Part shown: positions 1 to 9,998 of the stretch, piece by piece
Numbering within the stretch: position 1 is the first letter of the stretch
Layout of the letters: each line of letters begins with the position of its first letter
Assembly (NCBI GenBank): GCA_022818135.1
Contig: JAFMSR010000002.1
Coordinates: 23,352,768 to 23,416,767, forward strand
Origin: Saxidomus purpurata
Taxonomy: Eukaryota > Mollusca > Bivalvia > Venerida > Veneridae
Length of the DNA: 64,000 nt
Reading direction: 5' to 3'
Program-made: the position numbers and the translations under genes
Notes under the pieces: model-generated
Told to the model about the DNA's origin: nothing
The model's input: only the letters and a program-made list of their open reading frames with translations
Databases searched by the model: none

Positions 1-1100
1 CCAGATATGTAGTTTTGCCAAATATAAAATTGTGAATAGAATAGAATATATTTTACTGTCCAATCAAGGGTCATATAATGACGATGTAATCACAAATACA
101 GCAGGAAATAAAGTTCACTCATGTGAATTCCATGTTAAAGACACATTCTGCTAAATCTAGTTTTTACAAATGAGGGAACTCTGTGTAGTAGGAGCAAGAA
201 ACGATTTTTTTAATAAGAAAGCTTACATTATATCAATGTGCATTATCACTTGATGGTAAACGTAAAATAATTGGTAATTTTACAGGTTTTATAAATGTTA
301 TAGATAAAAATGAGTTCAATCATGGTGTACTGAAATGTATTGTACCTTCTTTGAGCAAACTTTGGAATCACTTTCATTCAACAGAGAAGAATGTACTGTA
401 CATATATTTTTATGTTTGTTTGTTTCTTGTTTAAATGTGCCGCAGTGATAAATTTCTCTCCTTGGTTTTTGGGGGGGGGGGGGGGGGGGGCGTTGGATCT
501 TTCGATGAAACATGTATAATTTTAACTGAACTGGTTCGTGTACAATTGTTTTTCTATATGTATTTATTTGCATGTATATATAGGTACTTTTTTTATTTCT
601 ATGATTGTCAAATTGCTCGCCGAGTTATATATATTCTCATAACGGGGTAACTAGCACAAGGGAGAGAAATCCTTTAATCTTATTATATTATAAATTCCAC
701 GATCACATGTAGTCCTTGCAAAACTTTAACATTGGCTTTTGTGTAGCCGGACTACGCAATTTCTTTAGTTTAATCATATTTTATTATATTTGTCACAACT
801 CAATATATACAGAACACATATACAAAGTTGAATCAGCGTATTAGTACATGTTTATACAATAATATTTACTGAACAAATCTATAAAATATAATACAAAAAA
901 ACATAACTATATGGTTTACGGTTTTCTTATGTATACTATAATTTTTAAGACAATATAAAAGGGTTGGGCCACAAGTTTTTACAACATTAGAGATCGGCCC
1001 GCCCCTTGACGTCATGCTAATGTTTGATTAAACCAAATAGCGGTTTTTTGTTTACTGTAGAGAGCAGAAGTAAGAAAGAAAAACAACTAAGCCATGATTT
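1..1100. other. AT-rich non-coding stretch
   Basis: No supported gene. The short open frames here have no recognisable motifs and overlap on both strands. The only distinctive feature is a 20-base G homopolymer at 471-490. Confidence 0.6.
471..490 (+). repeat. poly-G tract (20 G)
   Basis: Uninterrupted run of 20 G after a run of T. Such runs are prone to length error in assembly and can form G-quadruplexes. Confidence 0.95.
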
Positions 1101-1335
1101 TCAGATACCGAAAAGAGTAATAATAAAAAGGAAAAAAAAAACAAAAAAAAAAACAACATACATGTATATTGTAATATCTATATAAAAAAAATATAATAAA
1201 GGAAAAAAACGTTGAAACTAGTGTATGTTATCATATTGATATTGACCCTATCAACGCCCACACAAACCCGCCGCCACAGCACCCCGACCCAGACCGACCA
1301 ATAGTTCTCAAGTCAGTTGTATAATTATAATGTAT

Positions 1336-1805
1336 TTAGGGGGCATTGGTTGTAAAACGTCGTGTACTTTTTATGTATGATTGTACTTTCAAAACCAGTT
1401 TTGTTTTCTCCTCATCAGGTATCGAATCGATTCCATGAAGTAGTTTGTTTGTACTGAGTGGATGAAATCTGCGAGTATTAATAAACAATAAACGACGCGC
1501 ATTTGTATAGTTACTACATTTAAAGAAAAAGTGTTCCGCATCTTCAATGCCGTGTTCACAAGAGCAATCGGGATAATCTCGTAAATTATTGTAAAAGAGA
1601 TCATTATTTAGGTTACTACATCGGTTTCTTATACGAGTTTGCGTTACAGTATAGAACCGTTCTCCTGCTAGATAGTAGGACGGAACTATAAGTGATTTAA
1701 ACTTAATTTTCAATTTGTTCTTGAAGGATGAGAGTGTATTAGCATTGCGTGTCGGTAGGTAAGATTATTCCATAGGTTTATAGAAGCAGGTATTACTGAT
1801 CTTGA
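1336..1805 (-). pseudogene. LINE 3' segment (C-terminal part of non-LTR retrotransposon ORF2)
   Basis: On the minus strand a frame of about 125 codons (1713 to 1336) carries a Cys/His motif, CSCEHGIEDAEHFFFKC, typical of the extreme C-terminus of many invertebrate CR1/Jockey-like LINE proteins. Upstream to about 1805 the family pattern continues as INLWNNL and then NANTLSSFKNKLK, but in two frames, so a frameshift lies near 1755. The stop is followed downstream by an AT-rich stretch with T-rich runs on the minus strand (1120-1160), which could be a 3' tail. The segment lies head-to-head with the RT segment at 1808-2990 and supplies the part missing from its end. It is therefore probably the 3' half of the same inverted insertion. 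Confidence 0.7.
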
Positions 1806-1807
1806 GT

Positions 1808-2990
1808 ATATTTCAATTCCACTGATAAGTTGTGTAGGTAAAGTTATGGAACGAGTAATCTTCAAATATCTATATAATTATTTAAATTCAAACAATCTCA
1901 TTAAATTTTATAAAAACCAGTCTGGATTTCTTCCTGGTCACTGTACTGTGTATCAACTAATAGATATTTATAACCAAATTTGTAAATCTTTTGACGAGAA
2001 AAAGGCGACATGTATGGTTTTTTGTGATATATCTAAAGCCTTTGACAGAGTTTGGCATAAGGGGATCATTTTTAAACTTAAGCAATATGGTGTTTGTGGA
2101 AACTTGATCAACTGGTTTACAGATTACCTTGACAATAGATCTCAAAAAGTAATTGTTGGACAATCGTGTTCTAAAAGCAAACCACTAACAGCAGGTGTAC
2201 CTCAAGGATCCGTCTTAGGACCGCTTTTATTCCTTGTTTATGTAAATGACATAGCTGATTCAATGCTAAGCACTGCAAGACTGTTCGCTGACGATAGCTC
2301 GCTTGCTGTTTCCTCGTTTAGAAGTAATATCAAATTGGGCAAAACAGTGGCTTGTAAAATTCAACCCTTCAAAAACAGAGGTAATGTTTTTCTCGACCAG
2401 AAATTTACGTCAACCAACCCTATATTTCGATAACACCCTCCTAAACTTTGTTGAGGATCACAAACATCTTGGTGTAACTTTAAGCCAAGATGGCTGTTGG
2501 CACACACATATAAACACTATTACTACCTCAGCTTCTAAAGTTCTTGGATCGATGAGAATGTTAAAATACAAAGTCAAGCGTGGTACTCTTACAAATATTT
2601 ATATATCTTATCTCAGACCTTTGCTTGAGTATGCATCAGTTGTATGGGATAGTTGTACCCAATATGAAAAGGACACTCTAGAAAAACTTCAATATGAGGT
2701 AGAAAAACTTCAATATGAGGCAGCTCGTATAGTCACAGGCTTGACTCGTTCTGTCTCTATTCAAAATTTACTCAAAGAAATTGGTTGGGTCTCCCTTGCA
2801 GATCGTAGATCCATTCAAAAACTTATATTAGTTTATAAGCAAAAAAATGGTCTTCTTCGAAGCTATCTTGCAAAAAGTTGTCCACCTACAGTTCGTGACT
2901 CTAATACTTACGAACTTAGGAATAGCCCAAACTTCATGACTATGTCTAGACGCAATTTCTTACATATACCTATATAGACGTCGTCAGCAT
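1808..2990 (+). pseudogene. LINE reverse transcriptase segment, frameshifted
   Basis: Plus-strand frames 1846-2433 and 2303-2977 together encode the RT domain of a CR1/Jockey-type non-LTR retrotransposon. Landmarks in order: SCVGKVME (before the first ATG, about 1825), QSGFLPGHCT, FCDISKAFDRVWHKG (motif A, catalytic Asp), GVPQGSVLGPLLF (motif B), LFADDSSL (motif C, catalytic Asp pair). A frame change near 2310-2330 follows, then WLVKFNPSKTEVMFF and YLRPLLEYASVVWD (thumb and connection). Several expected residues between FADD and the thumb are absent, so there is a small deletion as well as the frameshift. The segment breaks off near 2980-2990, before the C-terminal Cys/His motif, which is found on the opposite strand at 1336-1805. 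The endonuclease domain is absent. Not functional. Confidence 0.85.
2681..2722 (+). repeat. 21-bp tandem duplication inside LINE RT
   Basis: Two adjacent 21-bp copies differing at one base encode EKLQYEV and EKLQYEA in frame. This is a local duplication within the dead LINE. Confidence 0.9.
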
Positions 2991-3119
2991 TTCCTACGTC
3001 AATCAAGCAATCACCACTTGCAGGCATTTTGTCCTGACTTCTATCTTTAACCGTGATCAAAATGCAGTTCGTGACAGGCTATATGCACATAAACCTCATT
3101 GGTGTACTGTAAGTATAGG

Positions 3120-3266
3120 ATATCGACCGAGCACAAGGTCTTTCTTTGTAGGAAAGACCTGTGCACGGGCTGCATGTAACACTGAGAGCGCGTAGCGCTC
3201 GAGGTGTTTCATGAAGTCCGTGCACAGGTCTTCCTACACAGAAAGACCGCCGTACGAGGTCGATAT
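3120..3266. repeat. imperfect palindrome (foldback/MITE-like)
   Basis: Left arm starts ATATCGACC and contains GGAAAGACCTGTGCACGG. The right arm mirrors it (CCGTGCACAGGTCTTCC) and ends GGTCGATAT. The spacer is about 50 bp and includes an AGCGCGTAGCGCT self-complement. Confidence 0.8.
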
Positions 3267-3461
3267 TTGGCTTACACACCACCAACAAGTCTTTCTAGTA
3301 ACATTTCTGAATTTAGTTACATTGTTGAAACGGAATACGATTCTTACAACATTTTATCAAAGGCTCTTGATACTTTTAAAGAACATGAGTGTTCGTGATA
3401 TAACACGTTTCATGAAATATTTGTACGGTATTTACATGAAAATAGTTACATGTATCGCAGT

Positions 3462-4050
3462 TTTTATACCCTCGTAACGAAGTTTAAGAGGGAGTATCCT
3501 TGAGTCGCGCTGTATGTCTGTCCGTGTATCCGTCCGTGCAAATTTAACTTCAAAGTAGTGATCGGTACTGAGCGCTTTTTTTCGGATTTCGTCGGCATGA
3601 TGCGCTCAGGTTTTTATTCAGTAATGGATATAGCAAATTTTAAGCAACCACCTGCCGGAAATCTATGAAACTTTCCTGGAGTGTTTGGTACTTTTAATGC
3701 ATATCGTCAACGTGATCAGATAATTAAGTTACAACCCTTTGATTTTGAAAACGTCTAGCAGTATCGTTTACATCGAAAATTGTGTCGGCTTTTATTCAAA
3801 TATGCATGCGAGTGTCACGGTAAAGGACTTAATCGTGTAAAAGGGAGAAAATGCATAAGCGACTGGATAGTTCAGTCGGAATAGCATTGGTCATTACGCG
3901 AAAAGTCTAGGTTCGGGTCCCTGTCATGACCGTCTGCTAGTTTTTCTCAGCCTGTAACAGTTGGCGCCGAAATTATAACCTTGGCGGGGGATATCCATTT
4001 ACAAAATGTGCTTGTTGAATTTAAGGAGGGGATCTTCGTCAATGTGTCCG
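3462..4050 (+). mobile_element. pearl/Helitron-like element 5' end, with nested SINE
   Basis: Begins TTTTATACCCTCGTAACGAAG followed by the complementary AGAGGGAGTATCC hairpin arm and a TCCG/TGTC-type microsatellite (3510-3540). This is the same architecture as the element at 50244-51459. A GCGGGGGATAT block near 3983-3994 is an inverted match to the 5' end and may mark the other end. A tRNA-derived SINE lies between. The right boundary is uncertain. Confidence 0.45.
3859..3963 (+). repeat. tRNA-derived SINE
   Basis: RNA polymerase III box A-like TAGTTCAGTCGGAATAGCA (3869-3887) and box B-like GGTTCGGGTCC (3910-3920) have tRNA-like spacing. The acceptor stem does not close, so this is a SINE head rather than a tRNA gene. 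Confidence 0.6.
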
Positions 4051-4617
4051 CTGAAATATTCTATGGTGCGCATAATTTAAGAAAACAAATTTAGCCTTTA
4101 CACCGTAAATTTCTAAAATGGACTTGATCGTTTTTTTAAATATGGTCAGTACCATTGAAGAATGCTCTGTGAAATTTTATCAAATAAATAACGAGCAGTA
4201 CAGAACATGATCAGACTACACAGATGTGCCATCTGATCATGATATGTACTTATCGCAAGCAGGGTAAGGGTTAAGCTATAGCTCTGAAACATTCAGCATG
4301 TGGAGTTTTGCCTTTGAAATAAAATTATTACACTATACCTTGGAGGAAGGCGCACATTTAACATGTGTCTAAACAGTTTGCTCTGTTGTTTGTATCTCAG
4401 CTACTGAATAAGGGGTAGAAAGATAGGAAAGCAGTTTTATTTTTTTCTCAGATAAAAAAGTGCCGGAAATTGCTATCTATTCTAACTACAACCTTTAAAT
4501 ATAATCTAGAAGCTTGATTACAAGTTCAGTAAAATCATATGCCTACACTGTAAAATTTAAATGCCTTCTCTATTAAAATAGTTTTGACATGCCGGTTATA
4601 AACAGTTTCTACGTCTC
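4051..4617. other. non-coding, nothing recognised
   Basis: No open frame of note, no repeat structure visible by eye. Confidence 0.5.
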
Positions 4618-5690
4618 TTTTTATCATATACTGGATTCCTACCAGTTATCGGGCGCTACCAGATCTTCGGGCGATTTTATGTTTCGTACCGTACAGGCTT
4701 TATACCGTACTCAAGGTCCTAGATTACGGAACCATGTTACTTGGACGATCGTTCTTTCGATTTAAGTACCTAAAAAGGTAACTCAAACTGCTCATATTTT
4801 TTAAAACATCCCGCTTAAATCACCTCTATATTGTGTTACTATTTATAATCTAAGCTGTCAGCAGTTGGGGTTTTCCGATTTTATTGCGCATGCGCTGAGA
4901 TGAAAGCAGGGTTTCAGTTTGTAAATGCACACTGAATATCGTTATTGCAGACGATGTGAACGAAACTATGTCAGATATATAATTATTTGAATAAAAATGT
5001 GTAAAAGTAAGTAAATTCAAGAAATACGATCTAAACATAAAAAGACCGTGTAACGGATGAGGCGTAATATAAAACCGATATGAGATAAGTAGTTTTAAAT
5101 ACGATCGTAGATAGCAGCTATCAGAAATGGTCGAGTGATTACGATCATAGTTCGCCACCAATGCGGTCAGGGTTTAAGGTTCACACTACGCTTTATTAAT
5201 TATTTTTGGATTCCCCTTTTTTCTTTTTTAAGGATCAGCATGAGCAAGAAAAATCATTACTGTTCATATTTTATACTTGTGAACATGTAAACTATAAATG
5301 TAAATAATGCAAGTTTAATGGTGTCTATCTTGCACGGAATATACTTATATTTATTGTGTTTTTTTCGTACATGTATTTAAAATAGTAAAACAAGCACTAA
5401 ACATCTTTGTTGGGAATAGTGCTTTGCACAAAGTTGGGTGCCCGATAATTGGCTGCCCGATGTGGCTTAAAAGACAGCAATTGTACCCCTTTTCTGGCCT
5501 CATTTATAAACAAGCTAAGGACGCAGTCGATAAACTGACAATGTTATAATGTCATCAGAGAACCTAAGTTTATCATGTGAACATTTTATGGGTTTACTAG
5601 TGTTTGTTGCTACACTAAATACAAAAATGTTCATTTTCCGCCCGAGAACTGGTAGGAATCCAGTACAGTATATTTGAAATGATATAAAAT
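4618..5690. mobile_element. TIR-bounded non-autonomous element
   Basis: Left arm 4618-4655 (core ACTGGATTCCTACCAGTT, then ATCGGGCG) is repeated in inverse at 5639-5690. The inside is non-coding and has scattered TCGGGCG/CGCCCGA-type words. The exact ends and target duplication are not resolved. Confidence 0.5.
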
Positions 5691-5700
5691 GTATACTTAA

Positions 5701-6234
5701 GGACAAATGTTCTGTCCGGTATAATTAAAGAAATACAAAAACTGAAAATGGATATTTTGTTCATAATTAGAAAAGCATAAGAATATCATCATTTTCGAGT
5801 CAATTAACACATTTTCAATGTTCGTGACGTCGAATAGAATGTTTGTGGGCGTTCAACGCACGTGCAACATGTGTTGTATGCTCACTGTCCTCCAGCCGAC
5901 ATAAAACGCGCAAATTTTTATATCTTGAAAGCTTCGTAATAACAACATATGTTGAGTATTTGTCTAAATTTTTACGTCTTTCAATGGGACTATCCTTTGG
6001 TAACAAAAATCACTTGAAATGTTTGTGATTATAAGCTTCATGTACATAAAATTGAGATAAATGTGAAATTCATGGATTATGCCGTCACGGTTGATTGAAT
6101 GCTTTTGTATAGAATTCTTTACACCTTGTAATGTAGCAAGTAGTCTCAAAACATAAATTTGCAAATAAAAAATTAAAAGCAATGTACAATTAAAATTTGA
6201 TTAAACAATTTTGAACCGGACAGAACTTTTGTCC
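5701..6234. mobile_element. piggyBac-like MITE flanked by TTAA
   Basis: Terminal inverted repeats start GGACAAATGTTCTGTCCGGT (left) and end ACCGGACAGAACTTTTGTCC (right), about 95% complementary. TTAA is present on both sides (5697-5700, 6235-6238), the target duplication of piggyBac transposons. At 534 bp with no transposase frame, it is non-autonomous. Confidence 0.75.
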
Positions 6235-6388
6235 TTAAGTAATTTCAATAGAATACTAGAATTTGTGGTATCGAAACTATAAAAAGAAAACGTACTATCG
6301 ATTGTGTTTAGTTTCTGTTTTCTGTTTGTTTTTTTTAGACCTACGATTGTATTGTAAAGTTACCCATTTCTTTCATAAGTATTTTTAT

Positions 6389-6478
6389 GCACGTGCGCAG
6401 GTCTATCTGTGCACGTGGAAAGGTCTGGCAAGAGAAATACCAGACCTGCCCACGTGCACAGATAGACCTGCGCACGAG
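6389..6478. repeat. near-perfect 40-bp-arm palindrome
   Basis: Arms contain GCGCAGGTCTATCTGTGCAC and its inverse, with the AGGTCTGG inner stem and a loop of about 12 nt. It would form a long hairpin in single-stranded DNA or RNA. Words such as GTGCACAGGTCT also occur in the palindrome at 3120-3266, so the two may be distantly related. Confidence 0.85.
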
Positions 6479-7498
6479 CTTTTCTTTGTTTCTGTCGGTT
6501 TCTCCAAAATATGGACCCATGCCAAACAAAAGAGTAGGTGTGTAATAAACCTTACTTGATAAGTCCCTTGCGTCATTGTGTTCGCGTTGGTTGTAATCTA
6601 ATTCTGTTCAAGGATGTAGTTGATATTTAAAATTGATTTTCAAATAGATAAGTATTATATTACCGTACTTGTCAATAAACTATTTATTGATTATACATGA
6701 CGATTTACAGTTGCCTTACTTTCTGATCTAATCAAATCCCCCCCATTAAAATCTATAGCTTCCATTCGTTGACGCTCTCTCGCAATATGTTTGCTTATTC
6801 CTGTTATATAGATCCATAAACTATACTTTCATTTAATTCTATTCTTAAAACAATTTATATTAATTAAACTGTCAGGGTCTTATCATATTATGACAGGTAA
6901 TATGTCATTACTGTACATGTCCAGCATGTCCCCCTCTCTGTTTAACAAAATAAATTCATGTTACTAGTACCCCATTTAAACTTCTCCGTTTGGGTTTGGC
7001 AGGCATAAAACGTTTGTAGGGATAAAACGTTGGACCCTTAGTCTCTGGACTCAGGTTCGATTTTGTCAATGACATCTTCAGTAGAAGTTTCAGCAATGTT
7101 GCACTCTGGCGAAACGGTCAAGCAGCTGTCACCAGAACTGGTTTACATAAGTTGAGAGATATTACGTATACGATTGGTGTTTTACAGATAAGTTTAAAAC
7201 ACAACCCTTTAATAATACACAAGTCAATGCAATGAATTGAATTAAATGTTGTTTAAACCAAAGCCGTGCGAGTAAGATTCCCCTACCTTGTGTGTACATT
7301 GTTTTGGATTAGAAATTTGTGAAATTAATACACAAAGAGGAAAAATATAATTCATCCAAACTTCCAAAATATTATGGGTTATGTAAGTCTAAGTACGAAT
7401 TATGACAAATAACGAATTGACGATATAAAGGACCATACCATTATTTCGTTTTTAGGACGGTTGTCGAAAGACAGCAGTTCCAGATGGAAGAGAACAGA
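6479..7498. other. non-coding, nothing recognised
   Basis: No gene. A box-B-like GGTTCGATTTT near 7053 is isolated and not enough to call a SINE. Confidence 0.5.
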
Positions 7499-7513
7499 AT
7501 ATTGAACACGAGT

Positions 7514-8022
7514 ATCAAGTTAGCCCCGCAGCCCCGTTCATCCCCGAAGCCCCTTAAAGTTAGCCCCGCAGCACCTAGTTAGCCCGCATCCCCGTGAAGT
7601 TAGCCCCGCAGCACCTAGTTACCCCGCAGCCCCGTGAAGTTAGCCCCGTGGCTCCTAGTTAACCCGCAGCCCCGTGAACTTAGCCCCGTAGCACCTAGTT
7701 ACCCCGCATCCCCGTGAAGTCAGCCCCGTAGCACAAATTTACCCCGCATCCCCGTGAAGTTAGCCCCGCAGCACCTAGTTACCCCGCAGCCCCGTGATCT
7801 AAGGCCCGTAGCACTTAGATACCCCGCAGCCCCGTGAAGCTAGCCCCGTAGCACCTAGATACCCCGCAGTCCCGTCAAATTAGCCCTGTAGCACCTAGAT
7901 AACCCGCCTCCCCGTCAAGTCAGTCGCGTAGCATTTAGTTTTCCCGCAGCCCCGCCAAGTTAGCCCCGTGGCACCTAGTTATCTCGTAACCCCGCCATGT
8001 TAGCCCTATGCCACCATGTCTG
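7514..8022 (+). repeat. 40-bp minisatellite array A1
   Basis: About twelve diverged copies of a 40-bp unit built on ACCCCGCAGCCCCGTGAAGT and TAGCCCCGTAGCACCTAGTT. The 40-bp period is exact between, for example, 7621 and 7661. It is GC-rich against an AT-rich background. Confidence 0.9.
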
Positions 8023-8190
8023 AACAACCTCGTGGCATACGGTTTCCTCAAAGTACCGCTTGAATTAACCTATGCATACTTCACCACAGGACAACGAATA
8101 AACGCAGTGGTGTTGACGGGTAAAGATGTCTGTCGCTTATACCGGAGGTTGCGGGTTTGAACCCCATATGTCATCAGTTCTATTTTCTCA
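8023..8190 (+). repeat. tRNA-derived SINE copy 1 with its flank
   Basis: CTCGTGGCATACGGTTTCC leads to an A-box-like GGGTAAAGATGTCTG and box B GCGGGTTTGAACCCC (8149-8163). The segment after box B is shorter than in the copy at 14281-14480: an internal piece (ACTGGGGTCACGACCGTACC) is missing here. Confidence 0.65.
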
Positions 8191-8880
8191 GTCCCGTGCC
8201 CTCTAGTATCAATGCAACCCTGGTGATAATAAGTATCCCCGCTTCACATACTCTGTCCCGTGTCCCCTGCACTCAATACCGTTCTACTTATAGTGCTCCC
8301 AATCTTTGACAACACCCTAATTCAGCCCTCAGCCCAGTGACCTAGGCACTGAAAACACAGTTTGTAGAAGTAATATCCCAGCCTGAAGGAATTAGCCTCG
8401 TGTCCCCTGCTATCAATACACTTCTTGTAACAGTCATTTCTAGTTTTCAGACCACCTCTATGTGTCCCCGCATTCAAATAAACTCAGCCCTGTATCCTGT
8501 AGTATCGTTACAGCCCTGGTGAAGCCGTTTAAAGTAGAACCATCCCCGCCTCACTAACTCAGCCCCGTTTCTCCTGCTATCAATACAGCACTTCTTACAC
8601 TACTCTCTAAATTTCATACCACCCTTTTGTGTCCCAGCGTTTACATAAACTGGGCCCCGTTTCCTGTAGTATCATTGCAGACCTGGTAAAACCGTTTAAA
8701 GTAGAACTATCCCCGCCTTACTAACTAAGCCCCGTGTCCCCTGCTATCAATACAGCACTTCTTACACTTCTTACTCTCTAACTTTCATACCACCCTTTTG
8801 TGTCCTGGCGTTCACATACACTCAGACTCATGTCCTGTATTATCATTGCAGCACTTATAACCCGAATCTTTATGTATCAG
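8191..8880 (+). repeat. ~170-bp tandem repeats, block A
   Basis: Diverged units carrying ACTCAGCCCCGTGTCCCCTG, CAATACAGCACTTCTTACAC and AACCGTTTAAAGTAGAAC. They are homologous to 14480-15490. Confidence 0.8.
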
Positions 8881-9261
8881 CCCCGTGATGATAGCCCCGC
8901 TGCCCCTAGTTACCCCGTATCCTCGTGGGGTAAGCCCCAAAGCACCTAGCTATCCCGCAGCCTCGTTAAGTAAGGCCCGTAGCACAAAGTTATCCCGCAT
9001 CCCTGTCAAGTTAGCCCCATGGCATTTAGATACCCCGCATCCCCGTGAAGTTCGCCCCGTAACACCTTGTTGCTCCGCAGCCCCGTGAATTAAGGCCCGT
9101 AGCACATAGTTACCCAGCAGCCCCGTCAAATTAGCCCTGTAGCACATAAATACCCCGCCTCCCCGTCTAGTCGCGTAGCACTAAGTTATCCCGCAGTCCT
9201 GCGAAGTTAGCCCCGTGGCACATAGTTTTCTCGTAGCCCCGCCATGTTAGCCCTATGTCAC
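8881..9261 (+). repeat. 40-bp minisatellite array A2
   Basis: About nine copies of the 40-bp unit, ending with GTAGCCCCGCCATGTTAGCC, the same terminal variant that ends arrays at about 8020 and 15920. Confidence 0.9.
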
Positions 9262-9562
9262 TTTGTCTCAAAAGTACTCGGAAAACGATCATTCACTCGA
9301 CATATGATAGAGAAAAGGACTATCTTTGACTTTATTTTGAACCGTTTGAACTTCCAGGCAGACGATTACGACGGAGGTATATTTCAAATTTGACTCATAA
9401 TACAGACAAGTGTGCAGATTATTGAGATATTTTGAAAAGAGACTTTGAAAGACCACTTAATTCTATATATACGATTAAGGAAAAATGAATAACATTTTTT
9501 ATGCTGATTCGTAATAACTATCTTTTCTCCACACATGTGTTAAACTACCGGCATTATTAGCT
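9262..9562. other. non-coding spacer
   Basis: No gene or repeat recognised between the minisatellite and the duplicated 187-bp segment. Confidence 0.5.
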
Positions 9563-9749
9563 CATTAAGTTATTAAGACTTCAAATTACAGGTCCCGCAT
9601 AGACAGTTTAAGGTGACACAGTGTAATTTTGCTATCATACACTATTTTAAACAGACTGTGAAACCTAATATCGTACGTCTATACTATTTGGTTAAGATCA
9701 TAAGCGAGATAGAATCATAGCAATACCCGCATGTCAAACTGTCAACTCG
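9563..9749 (+). repeat. 187-bp direct repeat, copy 1 (host flank of insertion)
   Basis: Starts CATTAAGTTATTAAGACTTC and ends GTCAACTCG. It is about 97% identical to 9815-9998. Part of it (TTGGTTAAGATCATAA onward) recurs at 27258, where it runs into sequence matching the far side of the insertion (12519 onward). Confidence 0.85.
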
Positions 9750-9814
9750 TATATTGGTAAACGGACATTATCCCCTAGGACATTATCCCATTGGCTCATT
9801 TTTGCTTAGGAGGA

Positions 9815-9998
9815 CATTAAGTTATTAAGACTTCAAATTACAGGTCCCGCATGGAAGTTTAAGGTGACACAGTGTAATTTTGCTAACGTACACTATTTTA
9901 AACAGACTGTGAAACCTAATATCGTACGTCTATACTATTTGGTTAAGATCATAAGCGAGATAGAATCATAGCAATACCCGCATGTCAAACTGTCAACT
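9815..9998 (+). repeat. 187-bp direct repeat, copy 2 (inside the TIR element)
   Basis: Second copy of 9563-9749. It ends at the same base (GTCAACTCG) as copy 1 and joins directly to LINE sequence. Differences from copy 1 are a few substitutions and a 3-bp deletion near 9853. Confidence 0.85.

Noticed and set aside
1957..2163. Minus-strand frame over the LINE RT (also 10191-10460 and 27821-28180)
   Set aside because: Antisense shadows of LINE coding sequence.
8885..9147. Pro/Ala-rich frames over the 40-bp repeats (also 15430-15633)
   Set aside because: By-products of the GC-rich minisatellite. The 40-bp unit is not a multiple of three, so no protein repeat is maintained.
7514..9261. Regularly spaced ~40-bp repeats resembling a CRISPR array
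   Set aside because: Units are contiguous and diverged, with no spacers; the context is eukaryotic. It is a minisatellite.
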